Source of the DNA: Lutraria lutraria
Lineage: Eukaryota; Mollusca; Bivalvia; Venerida; Mactridae
Length of the DNA stretch: 64,000 nucleotides
Direction: 5' to 3'
Assembly: GCA_964023205.1 (NCBI GenBank)
Contig: OZ026848.1
Span: 33,901,912-33,965,911, forward strand
Shown: piece by piece, positions 11,004 through 22,439 of the stretch
Position numbering within the stretch: position 1 is the stretch's first letter
Layout: every line of letters begins with the position of its first letter
Notes under the pieces: model-generated
The model's input: the letters and a program-made list of their open reading frames with translations, nothing else
The model's database searches: none
What the model was told of the DNA's origin: nothing
Made by a program: the position numbers and the translations under genes

Positions 11004-11966
11004 TAGATAGATAGATAGATTTATTTCGACATAAAATGAACATTTACATGGCAATAATAACATTAAAACATACAAAAACAGTAAATTGATACATGTGTAC
11101 GCATGAATAAATAAAAACAGCCATGTAAAATCAACATTAAATGTCAAGGATTATAACAAAAGAAAGGTTCAGAGGAACCCTTATTTCCATTGTGGTCCTT
11201 GATATATAGTGTTGTATGACATAGGAAAATATCACATTTGGGAATAAATTATATGAACAGGTATATATTAAATAAATAAAATTACTTATCACAGTTAAAT
11301 AGCTATTATAGTAAGATAAATAGAACATTGTAGACAAACATGTAAAAATTTAATAAAAATGAAAAATAATATTTCGAATGAGTAAAAATTATCCTATTTG
11401 CCATAAATAAATACGATAATGCTGATTATAAATTAAGAATGATAATAAAAAATTAAACATGCTTATCACAGTATATTTATATATATAAATTAACAATGAA
11501 ATAATTATAATGTTTTGATGTTATGATGAAACCAATAGTACTGCATCAACAAAGAGAAGTAATCTGAATTTCCATGAGAAATAAAAATATTTTACTATCT
11601 ATCTGAAAATATGGAAATATACAGACATGTTTAAAACAATTGAATTGTAGAAGCTAAATGGACTGTAAAAAATGTTCCTTGACCCTTGATTTAAAAGCAG
11701 ATGTGGTTCCAGAATCCCTTATATATTGGGGCAAGTTATTCCAAAGAGAGCACCCCATATTTGCCAAAACCTTTGACAATAGGAATAACAAATCTCTTGT
11801 TGTCGGACACGTTATCACAAATACCGTCAGAGTTAGGACTAACTTTCACTCTGAACCTAGTTGAATAATTATGCACATTGATGGAGGGGTTAAAGTTATC
11901 ATTCATATATGATGGAGCAAGGTTTGAATTAATCTTAAAAACATGACAAAGGGTTATTTGGTTCAC
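11004..11966 (-). pseudogene. CR1/L2-like LINE, 3' fragment with the C-terminus of the reverse transcriptase ORF
   Basis: Minus-strand frames read QITLCHVFKINSNLAPSYM, then VIPIVKGFGKYG. After a one-base shift near 11755 they read LWNNLPQYIRDSGTTSAFKS and end RVKEHFLQSI at a stop (11654-11656). This 'LWNNLP...' ending is the usual C-terminus of molluscan non-LTR reverse transcriptases. The rest to 11004 is 3' UTR ending in a TATC microsatellite. It is 5'-truncated and frameshifted, so dead. Confidence 0.75.
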
Positions 11967-11991
11967 TCTATCAGTATATATGCTTTTTCAT

Positions 11992-11997
11992 TTTATT
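11992..11997 (-). terminator. Poly(A) signal AATAAA for the GMC oxidoreductase gene
   Basis: tttatt on the plus strand lies about 77 nt downstream of the GMC stop codon, a normal distance for a short 3' UTR. Confidence 0.6.
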
Positions 11998-12073
11998 CAT
12001 AGCTGAAATGTATTACGTCTATGATGCAAAGATCCTGTAATTTCACTTAATAAGTGTTTTAGATACTTTTGCT

Positions 12074-13858
12074 CTATTTGACGCCTCTAATCATGTCAGC
12101 GGCTTTTTCTGCAAGCATTATCACTGGAGCGTTTATATTTCCACTTATGATTGTTGGAAACGCCGATGCATTTACAACTCGAAGTCCTTTAATTCCACGC
12201 ACACGTAATTCTGGATCTAACACAGCACTGGTATCATCACAAGATCCCATCTTACATGTACCGCAGACATGGCTAACAGTTGACGCTAGAGTGCGCAATA
12301 TACATTCCCAATATGCATCAGATCGGAGCTCGTGCTTTGAACAAAAAGACAGTTTCATCTGATTCAAGTCAACTCCAAGAGATTTCATCGTTGGGGTTTG
12401 CACAAATTTCTCCCAGATTCTTATACCCCCGATAAGGTCCTTAACGTCTTCAGCTTCACTTAAATACCGAGGGTCAATCATAGGATGATCAAAAGGGTCA
12501 GTGCTCTTCAGTCGTAAGGTTCCTTTGCTTTTGGGACGAGTATTAGATACAATAAGTGTTAAGCCGTCCTTTCCCTGCTTACTGGTAATTTCGTTGCATA
12601 CATCGTCTTTCAACCCCAATATCTGAGGATTTATCAATAAGTTTACAGGCATTAATTGTATATCAGTTTTCCCCGCGTCATTGCTTTTATTCAAAGACAA
12701 AAATGCGTTTACACCAACTCCAGTGTCAACAAAAGGTCCATAGCCGAATAATTCACGTTGTAGACGAGGCCACAACCCAGAGAGCATTTCTGGTTGAAAA
12801 CCTAGCGACTGATTTATGTTACTGTCCATCAACACAAGCACGTGGTCTTGCAGATTATTACCTACGGGCAAATCTGACACTACCGGAATCTTCATATCAT
12901 GTAGATGATCACTCGGGCCAATCCCAGACAGCATAAGAAGTTGTGGTGTATTTATCGCCCCAGCCGATAGAATTATCTCCTTTCTGGCTTTGACAAAATA
13001 TTTCTTACCATTTTTTATGAAATAAACACCAAATGCTTTTTTATCATCAAATTTTACTTTTGTTACAAATGCATTTATGACAATGTCGAGGTTATTTTGT
13101 TTTCCACGACGTCCGAGATACGCTATAGATGTAGACTCACGAAATCCGTCACGAACAAATGTCGCACTTGGACTGAAACCTTCTTGAATCTCTCCATTAT
13201 AATCTGTAGTGTTATATCCCAGTTCCTTCCCAGCTTTGAATAATGTATCATGCAACGGAAAGTATGTACTTTCACCTACAGAGATTGGACCACCAGTGCT
13301 GTGGTATTTTGATCCTTTAAGACTCTTCATTTGCATATCTTCCGATTTGAGAAAGTATGGCAGAACGTCCTGGTAACCCCAACCTTTACAACCCATGGAC
13401 TCCCATTCGTCGTAATCTAATCTGTTACCTCGAACATAAAACATTGCGTTGAAAATTCCAGAACCACATAGAACGCGACCGCGTGGCCAGTAAGCTCTTT
13501 GTTCATTCAGTCCAAAGCATGCTTGTGTCTGCGGTTCAGTTTGATATGACCAGTCAACATTCGACTTTTGCAGGAATTCCCATTCCCCTAAAGAATGTAA
13601 AGCTGGATTTTCATCATAAAACCCACCCGCTTCCAACAGCAATACACTGTTTGATTTATCTTCAGCAAGTCTACCTGCTACAACACAACCACCTGTTCCT
13701 CCACCAACAATAATATAATCATGTTCGTCATCTACCGTGTCAGCAAGAATCTCCCTGTGATTTTTAATTCTTTCTGAGTATGGACGGATGTACTTCCCTA
13801 CGAGTAAAATCGATATGGCAGCGAACACAACCAAAACTGTTACATTTAGCGTCATCAC
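12074..13858 (-). CDS. GMC-family FAD-dependent oxidoreductase (glucose/choline dehydrogenase-like), intact
   Basis: The 594-residue frame is uninterrupted, the usual family length. Residues ~5-21 are hydrophobic, giving an N-terminal anchor or signal. The FAD-binding motif DYIIVGGGTGGCVVAGRL is at ~47-64 and LLLEAGG at 73-79. GMC signature 2, GAINTPQLLMLSGIG, is at ~300-314. The catalytic His sits in SHVCGTCKMG (His530) and the second active-site residue in GNINAP (Asn576). Signature 1 is altered: PRGRVLCGSGIFN at ~125-137 where relatives have PRGrvLGGSSsiN, so the first Gly is Cys131. Family members oxidise alcohols or sugars with FAD; substrate here is unknown. The coding part has no intron, unusual in an animal genome. 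A good 5' UTR acceptor lies just upstream and AATAAA downstream, so it looks like a live gene. A broken N-terminal copy lies at 15692-17005. Confidence 0.93.
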   Translation of the reverse strand: MMTLNVTVLVVFAAISILLVGKYIRPYSERIKNHREILADTVDDEHDYIIVGGGTGGCVVAGRLAEDKSNSVLLLEAGGFYDENPALHSLGEWEFLQKSNVDWSYQTEPQTQACFGLNEQRAYWPRGRVLCGSGIFNAMFYVRGNRLDYDEWESMGCKGWGYQDVLPYFLKSEDMQMKSLKGSKYHSTGGPISVGESTYFPLHDTLFKAGKELGYNTTDYNGEIQEGFSPSATFVRDGFRESTSIAYLGRRGKQNNLDIVINAFVTKVKFDDKKAFGVYFIKNGKKYFVKARKEIILSAGAINTPQLLMLSGIGPSDHLHDMKIPVVSDLPVGNNLQDHVLVLMDSNINQSLGFQPEMLSGLWPRLQRELFGYGPFVDTGVGVNAFLSLNKSNDAGKTDIQLMPVNLLINPQILGLKDDVCNEITSKQGKDGLTLIVSNTRPKSKGTLRLKSTDPFDHPMIDPRYLSEAEDVKDLIGGIRIWEKFVQTPTMKSLGVDLNQMKLSFCSKHELRSDAYWECILRTLASTVSHVCGTCKMGSCDDTSAVLDPELRVRGIKGLRVVNASAFPTIISGNINAPVIMLAEKAADMIRGVK

Positions 13859-13871
13859 GTCAGGCAGCCTG
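13859..13871 (-). promoter_or_regulatory. Splice acceptor in the GMC gene 5' UTR
   Basis: The minus strand reads atttcttccag, then GCTGCCTGACGTG, then the start ATG. The intron ends at 13869-13870, so the transcript probably has an upstream non-coding exon, which I could not locate. ATGATG doubles the start; the first is used here. Confidence 0.55.
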
Positions 13872-14452
13872 GAAGAAATATATGATGGGCATTAATGTAT
13901 CTGGCTTGGATGTGAGGTCAAATCAAGTTTCACTAATTTATAGATTTAAAAACTAAACCATAATTATATATTAAATAAACCAACCGAATAAAGTGCATTG
14001 TAAGTAATTTGAAACAATATTACATTTGATTGGTCTTCTATAAACCAAAATCGTACTAATTTTCAATTTTTAGAGCAACGATAACTACTCTGTTTTTAGG
14101 AATATATTATAACAAATAACCTTAAATTAACTATAAATGTATAATTGAGGCACGCTTTCCTAGATTAACATTTCCGCTACAAAATACCGAAAACCGCTCT
14201 GAAATCCGTCATCAAATAAGACGGCAGTGTTAATTCGAAAATGACACCTACAGGGTCGGATCATTATCGTCCCATGAAATCAACGAATTTGACGCACCCC
14301 TTTCAATTTTGATAGCCAATCAAAATCGCTAATGTTTATTGTTCTATAATTGGAACCACGCCCATGTTTGATGTCTAGTAAGGGATTTTATACTAAATTT
14401 AATGAATTAATAGTATCATATCGTACTAATACAATGCGCATTACGTTATTGC
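13872..14452. other. Upstream of the GMC gene: no feature
   Basis: AT-rich sequence with no exon or promoter motif I can defend. Confidence 0.45.
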
Positions 14453-14977
14453 TTTTCTAGACGAATTATTCTTATGAGTATTAGTTTATTATAGCTGTTT
14501 GCGAGTATATAGTGTAGTGTCTATTACTAGTTTGGCTTATCCTAGCCATTTGATTGGCTAACGGAGATGGCTGAATCTATTAATAGTTGACAGGTAAGTA
14601 AATCATGAAGGCATTGTCTAGGTAAGTTGTCGTGTGGCTATTTGAAGTTCAGTGTGGTTGTATGATAGTGCTCAGATTTATGGTGAATTCGTTAACATTT
14701 AGGGTTGATTCTATTTGATTGATGTAGGGTATGATATTACCATGTGCTTGTGAACTATAAACATGAATTTATTCATTTGTCAAATACTCATGATTGTCAT
14801 TATAATGTGTATTACTCATATCATATAAATATTTTATACTCTCTTTAATGGAGGATTGAATAAAATATACAGTCAATATCCTTTACGAAAAAAGCAACTT
14901 CATACAAAAAACATAAACCAATATATGCTTCTTGTAATTCGTCTACCTGTAACGTTTTGTTATAGTTGTTCTTGTTA
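14453..14977 (-). mobile_element. Family A short transposon (non-autonomous), copy A1
   Basis: The minus strand begins 'ataacaagaacaactataac' and ends 'aattcgtctagaaaa', with inner inverted motifs TAGACGAATTA at both ends. Long blocks match copy A2 (60841-61473): 'tagctgtttgcgagta', 'actagtttggct-atcct' and the region with 'caaatactcatgattg'. It has no coding frame. Confidence 0.6.
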
Positions 14978-14995
14978 ACGCTGATAAGGAAAAGT

Positions 14996-15260
14996 TATGG
15001 TGGCTGATTTATGCCATGTCGTATTTCCACAACGAAGCGAAAAAGCGAAAACACGACAAAGTAGACTTTTTCGCATTGTTACATTTTCGCATTTTCGCAT
15101 TGTTGCATTTTCGCACCTTTGCGTTCCGGTTACGCATGCGCATGAAGTTTACATAAACCTTGTACAAGTTGGTGCGCATGTGCAAAGTCATCTTTGTCGT
15201 ATTTTCGCTTTGTTGTGGCGAAAAAGCGAAAATAAGACATGGCATAAATCAGCCAGCATA
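14996..15260. mobile_element. Family B fold-back MITE, 265 bp, 6 bp target duplication
   Basis: The ends are TATGGTGGCTGATTTATGCC and its near-perfect inverse GGCATAAATCAGCCAGCATA. It is flanked by AAAAGT on both sides (14990-14995, 15261-15266). The interior is rich in 'gcgaaaa' palindromic motifs. A 622 bp relative is at 42833-43454. Confidence 0.85.
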
Positions 15261-15691
15261 AAAAGTCGATAGAGGGGTGCAGTATATAAAACACCATTTT
15301 TTAGCGTTGGCTTAGAATTTTTTGTTGCTTGGTATTAAAGTATGATATTTAATCTTTGTAAATAACGTAAAATATTTTACGTTATTTAAGCGATTTTAAC
15401 CAATGCCGATACGTAAAGGTGATTCAATTCAAAGGTCACATGATCAGAAATACTTGTATTATTTATGGAAGATATGATGGGAGACCAATTTAAACTATAT
15501 GATAAATATGACAAGTATGAAATACGCAGACAGATTAATGGATTTCAACAAAGCACAAAAATAATTAAAATAATATTTTCGAATTAATTCCATTTGGACT
15601 GGTAATACCAAGAATATGCATCCACTTAGTTTCATTTAAAAGCCTTTGTCAGTTTTTGTGCACTTTGTCTACAGGCATAAAAGGCATTGCA

Positions 15692-17005
15692 GAGGAATTC
15701 CCATTCCCCTAAAGAATGTAAAGCTGTCATCTACCGTGTCCGCAAGAATCTCTCTGTGACTTTTTGGACTTGATTTTTATCAAAATCAAGTCCTTTGTAA
15801 TCATTGACTTGTATTTGTCGCTGGACTCCATAACAACTTGGTTAAAAGAATGCCACATAAAGGAAATAGTACGCAACTAAATGGTATGTTTATATAGAAG
15901 TACCTGGAATCTTTCCCCAATTAAGTGTGTCAGATCTAAATACATTTCAAATCATTCTATTGTAACTACATGGAAAGAGTCATGTATCTAAATAAGTGCT
16001 TGTCGGTAGATACATGAGATTTTCAAATGCGTAGAATTAAAACCGCGTATTCACTGTCCAATAAAATATCTTGCCGTAAAAGTAGTTCTACTTTCGGTTT
16101 TCGTTCGATAGTTCAGAAACATCTCCACGGACGTATTCATGCATTTGCAACAATCTACCATCGATGTGTGTGTTTTGTGCCTTTCTAACATTTCTTAATA
16201 TTACAAAGCGAATTCTAATTTAATCGTATTCCGTGATATTCACACCAACTAGTGTTATTTTGATGACGGAATCGCTATTTATAGACTCACTCCCCGCAGT
16301 GGCTAGTAGCAAAGAGTAACCGATGTGGGGAGTTTGATTTATCGAAGGTTGAATGTTAAAACTGCGGCTTAAGAATAATAATTCGAGTCGCTAAATACGA
16401 ACGTAAATTACTGGATACGTGCTTTTAAAATTTACTGTTTAAGAGTTCCTTTTACGCCAGATTATTTAGAATTACATAATCACGTCTGAATTTCATGCAA
16501 CATCGGGTAAACTATAGGTCATATAGGTCTTACTCTACTGTGTCAGGACCTTTTTGATTTGAGTGACCCTGAATGTGTTCAATGCGACGATGTTCTGTTG
16601 TGTTAAAACCAGAAGAATCAATGTTTGTATTTACTGTTACTGAAGTGTTTTTTACTAGTTTTGTACAATAAAGAGTTTTTAATGCAATTAAATTGTCCTC
16701 AATTAATGTGCTAATCATTAAACTTTCCAATATCAGGGTTTTTTCATTTTAAGATTTTAGCAAAGGGACTATAGTAAAGCCCTAGCTTATGTCATTTACC
16801 TATATGCATATGACCTGCATTACAATATGAATGAAAAATCGGTCCGTAATTTTAAATGTTAAAATATTTGTATGGGCTCGAACGATGTGGGTACACATTT
16901 CTCTCTTTTGTCTCGTATGGTAAAAATCAAGTCCGACAGTACTTTCAGTACTTTGATTAATTCTTTCTGAGTATGGACGGATGTAATTCATTACGAATAA
17001 ATTTT
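15692..17005 (-). pseudogene. Broken copy of the GMC oxidoreductase N-terminus, split by a transposon
   Basis: 15692-15765 matches the parent gene around 13573-13604 joined to 13737-13765, with ~132 nt deleted between. 16956-17005 matches 13763-13810, including the coding sequence of YIRPYSERI. Between the two lies a 1.2 kb transposon. Together they represent about residues 18-95 of the intact gene. It is a duplicate, on the same strand as its parent, and dead. Confidence 0.75.
15766..16957. mobile_element. Family T transposon, ~1.2 kb, copy T1, inserted in the GMC pseudogene
   Basis: It starts with the perfect hairpin GGACTTGATTTTTATC..AAAATCAAGTCC and ends with the inverted GGACTTGATTTTTA followed by 'ctgacagtactttcagtac' on the opposite strand. 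An inverted, highly similar copy is at 34135-35336. It has no long ORF. The target duplication is unclear. Confidence 0.75.
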
Positions 17006-17541
17006 TTCCTGTTTATTGTTAATATTACAAATCACTAATCCTGATGAAAGCCAATATCTACATGTACTATTAATAGTAGATGGTAATCATACATTCAAAA
17101 ATGTATGCACTGAAACTATAAATGGTGACATATTGCGTGTTATCGCAGAGTAATCAAAGGAACGACACAATATAAAGTCACGGTATACTAAGAAATGCGA
17201 AGAAAATATACATATTACGAAACGAAGAAGGTATGATTATTTGCGTTATTGCTAAGTGCAATAAAAAAAGATCGTAATAAACAGTCAAAATGTCGCTAAA
17301 TACAATCAAAGCTATCAAGGTTCTGCTGTTGTACGCAACTACAAAGCAGGCAAATGTTGAATTTCTTTGTACGGTCACGGAGGTATTCGTCTGAGTTTGG
17401 AAAACGAACAATAGTTCGCGCAAGTCGCAGACCACAGTACTACGCCTTTCTACACTAACGATGCAATTGTTAAAGTTGTTCCCGTTTTCAGTACTTTGAT
17501 TTATGTTTCCCCATCCGATCACCAAAAGTAGTTCAGCAATC

Positions 17542-17835
17542 ATGCATCTGTCAATATTTCGCCCGCCCAGGGGGTGGCGGGCATACTCGGAACTTTAGAC
17601 AGATGACCGATTCCGACAGGCGGGAATTTGATCAACTTTATGACTCTGTGTCCCGGAAAATAGACTTTGGCCGGGTTTTACATCCATGTCGCATTTGATA
17701 GGCCAAGTAGGCTCTAGAAAGGAGATTTGGCGAATTCGGTTGTCTCAATGGTGGGGTTTTAGATATCAAAATTTTGGAAATGTCAAATTCCCTTGGATCC
17801 CCCCCCCCCGGACAAGCAAAATATTGACAGGTGCA
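17542..17835. mobile_element. Fold-back element with ATGCAYCTGTCAATATTT ends
   Basis: The left end ATGCATCTGTCAATATTT is matched by AAATATTGACAGGTGCAT at the right. C- and G-runs lie just inside each end. The block copy at 53.8 kb lacks it, confirming insertion. Confidence 0.75.
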
Positions 17836-17948
17836 TTAACATGATATTATATAGTTTACGTTACCTACTCCTTTGTATACTTATGCAGAATGTAATATCT
17901 CATACATGAAGACATGCTCGAAGGAAAAGTGGCACGTTGTAAGCATTA

Positions 17949-18065
17949 ATGCACCTGTCAATAGTTTGCCCACCCGAGGGGAGGGGGGGCGACCCAAGTG
18001 AATTTGACATTCCTAAATTTTTGATGTCTAAATTCCCATCCTAGGGACAACCGTCCATGAATTCA
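17949..18065 (-). mobile_element. Truncated second copy of the ATGCACCTGTCAAT fold-back element
   Basis: It runs from ATGCACCTGTCAATAG through 'gaatttgacattcctaaa' to 'gggacaaccgtccatgaatt', matching the right half of 17542-17835 in inverse orientation. The other half is missing. Confidence 0.6.
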
Positions 18066-18470
18066 ATGCTGTCTTCTATATGTTTACAATAGAAGCTAGG
18101 AACCAAACTTAACTAGCATATACAGCACGTCAATTATTATGTCATCCTTCCTTGAAATGTATGTACTGATAGTAAATATTGTAGTAATCCTAAGTTGAGG
18201 ATTGTTTAGAATGATTTACGACTGTTTTGTACTGTTCGTTTACAATTTTGAATAGCCATCTGGTTTTGACTTGAATGCACGTAATATTAGAATGTGTATT
18301 TATGCCACTTCATTGAAAAGAATGGAACTATGTTCATATGCGGAAGGTTAATTGAAGCACTTCGGTATGCAGGAAAATTAAAACCGACCGACTATTGAGA
18401 AATGGTCTTAACTTTGTGTTCGTACCGAACAACAAAAAAAAGCCCTCACAATATTTGAAATAGAAAAAGT

Positions 18471-21420
18471 GAATTGGGGTCTTTCGGATCGATAGACAAA
18501 TCTGCTACATTATCCTTCCAGTTATGTACAGCTTTTATCGCGCTTTTACTGCTTCAATCTGTTACTGAATTCTTCAATAGAAATCGGTCAGCATATACAG
18601 TATAAGAATTATCTTTGTGTTGATTAAGTTCAGTTGGTTTGAAGTCAATATCTGGATTGTTTGAAAACGCTCTAATTGCGTAACGAAGTCAACTACACTA
18701 ACGTTCGAAACATTTGGCTTATCGTTTTTAAATTTGCTGGAATATTTCCGAAATTTTCTCGGACAACTTTTGCTCATTGTACGATATGAGTACATCTTAA
18801 TCTTTACAAAAATATATAAATATTTTGCTTTTTCGTTTTACTTGTAATAAGAAATGTTTGTGCGATTTTAGAAATAAGTTTTATTGATTTTCGACCGATT
18901 AGTTTCTATCAAGGTAATCACAATCAGAGACTTCGTGTGTAATATTGAAGAAATTGCTAAATACATACATTTATATCATTAATACCAGACAATGAATTCT
19001 GGGTAATTCATTCAAATTCAATTTCATTGAGCACAAATTGTTCAACTCAAACATTGATTCGCATATATCTTAAATTACTTATTCCGAACAATATAAGTAT
19101 ATGTTTCAGTGTGTGTAACATTGTTCCACAATTCACTGCCATTGGTATAACAGGCATGGTATTCTTGATATAGAGCTGGCAAGAAATTAAGGGATTTAAA
19201 CCGAAAGTATATACCCCTTGTGAAGTCATTCAAGGGCTAAAAATGCATTTTTCCCTTTTTGGCATCGTTCTACTATTCATTCTATGATTCGAGTCTTGGC
19301 GTACAGATAAATGATCAGCACTGTTTGTCAGTTCGAGAAAATCTTCTCGGTACGTTATCACTGTATTTGGTATTTCCCTTTTCTCTGGAAAGACGATTAT
19401 TTCAGATTTTTTCACATTAATTACATTTTTCCATTGTTTACAAAGAATATCGATAAACGATGAACTTTAATTAATGTATCGTAATTTATGATACGAATAT
19501 CAACATTACAAGTTTGCAACATTTTTGTTCCTACATACTGCATTGTGCATGTAGCTTTATAATTCCCCGTCCCATATTGGTGCTTTTACATAAATTCAAA
19601 AGTTTTTACAAGTCCAAAGGTATTTACAGATTTATCATAATTTTTACGGGAAGGAATATCGGTAAAAAAACTGAACATGGCATATCATCGAAACGATATA
19701 GATTAACATTGGTCACATGATCAGGCATAAATTTATATCATATACATGTACATGTATGAGTATCGAGATCATTTTCTTATGTTTTATAAAAGTGAAAGTC
19801 ATACAGTCATATTAGAATTATATACATACACAGAAGAAGTTTCTTGAGAAATATAGTACAATAAAAAATAAACTTTTCACAACACATAAAGTATTTCTTC
19901 AACTTAAGCCACACATTGTGACGAACTAGTTTAAAGTACTAAACACAATTTTAAACCATCACTACATTGATTGGTTGAACAAATCGATTTAGGACCTGGA
20001 CGCGTAAAGTATAGGCTGGACTCAAAAGAAATCTTGGGACTGCGTATCTCGGTCTAACATAGAAAATCAAAGTCACTTACAATAATCCCAATAAATAAAT
20101 ATGAACAAGTATTACTCGCGTAAACAAATATATACTCCATTCTATGTAATTCTACATCATCAATCAATGATAGTTTGTAAGTAAAGAAACTTACCAATTA
20201 TACATCAAATTACATGTAAATCATTATCACAAATATTTTTGTAATCACTAGTTTGTATAATATCTAACATGACTGGTTGACACAGTTTTTACTGTGTTAT
20301 GCATATGCACATCAACTGATAACGAGGTATTTATAAACACACATCAGCATGTCTAATATGCATTATCATAGACGAATGCCTTTAGAAACAGGTAAAAAGT
20401 ATCATTAGTCTAGTAGATACAAGACAACACTCGAAATTGATATACAGTCGAGTGAAATAAATACCCTAGCCGTTGAAGCATACACATACAAATTATACAA
20501 ATAGAAATGTTGTGCTCGACTTAAGCTCCCTTATGTACATTATGCATAACCTCCAATCTGAAGAGTTTTTATGTAATGTTTTGTATTTAAAACATGAATT
20601 TATACAGTGATATGGAGGAAAATGTTCATTCCAAATGTTTTTGTTCAATTTTCTTATAGTCAAGGTCGCATATTGGACGATACCATTGTAAAGGTAATCA
20701 CTGTAAATTGATTGCCAAAATAATTTTAAATCCGTAGTAAAGTGTCATTCCCGTGACACAGAGTCATGGTGTATTGGATAAGGTGGCATGTATATTGTAC
20801 ATTTATAACATTTTTACAAAATGAAGTCAATGGCAGTCAATGGCACTTTCTTTTTAAGTTATTATATACATTTATTTTTTGAAATTATTTATTGAAATAT
20901 TTTTGTTCTGCTTACATGTATGTTTACACCCTGAATAGCACCATTTTTATTCAAAAGAAAGAAAGGAAAGAATAAATGTATTTTATCTCTGATGTTTTCC
21001 TTTTTTATTTCTTGTATACATTTTATTGCACGAAATCGCGAATACAAATGTAATTTCAAATACTATATAAAAAATACTAAACACCTAAACCAGTTTCTAC
21101 TTATTACATGTATATTATTACTCTACAATTAGAATATATATATCCTTGTGAGGTTGTTATACTTTTGTTAATTTAACGGAACAATTTAGATATAAATAAA
21201 GTTTCCTTTTAAAAAGGAAAGGCTTGGCTGGTTGTTGCTGATAAAAGTTAGTTCTGATACCATAACTAAATTGGTTCATTTTATTTCGTCTTGTTGACCA
21301 TTTTAGTTATGGAATTGTCCTCTTTCAAAGTCAACAGGTAGTCTGAAACATCGGTATATTTTTCTATTTATAGATTTTCCTATAATTCATGGTACTGTAC
21401 ACAAGTTTTAAATTGCATCA
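18471..21420. other. Long AT-rich stretch, no confident feature
   Basis: Minus-strand frames near 18574-18795 (FKNDKPNVSNVSVVDFVTQL) and 19047-19415 (KSEIIVFPEKREIPN) look like worn LINE linker and reverse transcriptase pieces, but neither has a diagnostic motif. Nothing else was seen. Confidence 0.4.
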
Positions 21421-21424
21421 GAGA

Positions 21425-21940
21425 AAGCGTTTCGCAAGTTAAATTATAGTAGGGGTGTATTTCATTAATTAATTAATCCTCCGCTTATTACTTTCAGCAA
21501 TTATGTTGATAATTAAACAAAGAGCTAGTAAAGTAAAAATAATTGAGACTGCGTTAATATATATTATCTTTTCGTGCCTTAACGGTTGATGGAACATGCC
21601 GATTTATAGTGAAACACCCCGATTTTACAATGAAATCGCAAATGTGTACATCAAGATCACGTGACAAAATTATTGGCGGCAATAGCGTTTCGCAGGTTTC
21701 ATTATAGAAGGGGCTTCCTTAAATTCTCTTGAACAATCCTCCGCTAATATGTCTTTCAGTAATGATTAAAATAATTGATTTAAATATATTGTACATAGTA
21801 ACAGAAAAAATAGACAGTTTTAAAATGTGTACCTTAACGTGTAGTTAATGTTAATAGAACAAACCGATCTTTAGTGAAATACCCTGATTTCATAATAGAC
21901 TAGCACAGTGAAGTTGGTACACTCAAGTCATGTGATACCG
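21425..21940. repeat. Two-unit tandem duplication, ~255 bp period
   Basis: 'aagcgtttcgcaagtt...ttatagtaggggt...aatcctccgcttat...ctttcag' from 21425 recurs from ~21685. Both units end in 'ccgat-t-tagtgaaa-accc-gattt' and 'cacgtgac' or 'catgtgat'. A smaller repeat, 'accaatc-ccggact-ttaac', follows near 21960-22015. Confidence 0.65.
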
Positions 21941-22093
21941 ATTCACACAGTAAGCGTAAACCAATCACCGGACTGTTAACATATAGCTCTCAACCAATCG
22001 CCGGACTCTTAACATTTTTGTGCACTTGTACCCAGCTTTCGCATTGCATCTACCAGCATCTAGGGAACAAACGTAACCGAAAACAATACATAG

Positions 22094-22117
22094 GCTTGGA
22101 GCCGTAGCTCCAAGCCA
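22094..22117. repeat. Short perfect hairpin
   Basis: GGCTTGGAGC and GCTCCAAGCC form a perfect 10 bp stem around the loop CGTA. It is followed by A-rich, not T-rich, sequence. Role unknown. Confidence 0.7.
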
Positions 22118-22200
22118 AAAACATACATTATTTTCTTAGATATATATATATAAAGTTTCCTTTTATCAAAAATAAAAAAAGTTGAAAATAAAAAATTGAT

Positions 22201-22259
22201 GTCCAACATCAGACGCAGTCCTCAAGTCTTTATGCTTTACCAATTGCGCCACAGAGGAC
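22201..22259 (-). repeat. Degenerate tRNA-like fragment
   Basis: The minus strand reads GTCCTCTGTGGCGCAATTGG (A-box-like) and continues AAAGCATAAAGACTTGAGGA, but has no B box. It is a tRNA fossil or SINE head. Confidence 0.4.
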
Positions 22260-22439
22260 AGTGATTATAAAGATTCATAGATTGTTCTATATCAAATTAT
22301 AATAGCATTCTTGTTACCTAATCATGTACAAAATGGATCGTCCATGTATACAATAACATTGCTGACCTAAAAATTGAACTATACTTATCAATTTGTTACT
22401 TTTCGGGAATATGCAAACATCTTGACTAAATAAATCATA

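Larger units (their letters stand above)
17316..18470. repeat. Duplicated block, copy 1 (partner at 53597-55320)
   Basis: Shared segments include 'aaggttctgctgttgt-cg-aactacaaag', 'tttcagtactttgatttatg', 'atcaccaaaagtagttcagc', 'gcagaatgtaatatctcata' and 'tagccatctg-ttttgacttg', in the same order and orientation. Copy 1 carries two insertions that copy 2 lacks (17542-17835 and from 17949). It is a diverged segmental duplication, with no gene recognised in it. Confidence 0.7.

Noticed and set aside
12703..12936. Plus-strand ORFs over the GMC gene
   Set aside because: They are antisense shadows of an intact, motif-bearing coding region.
18574..19415. LINE fragments on the minus strand
   Set aside because: The frames look vaguely like LINE linker and reverse transcriptase but lack any catalytic motif.
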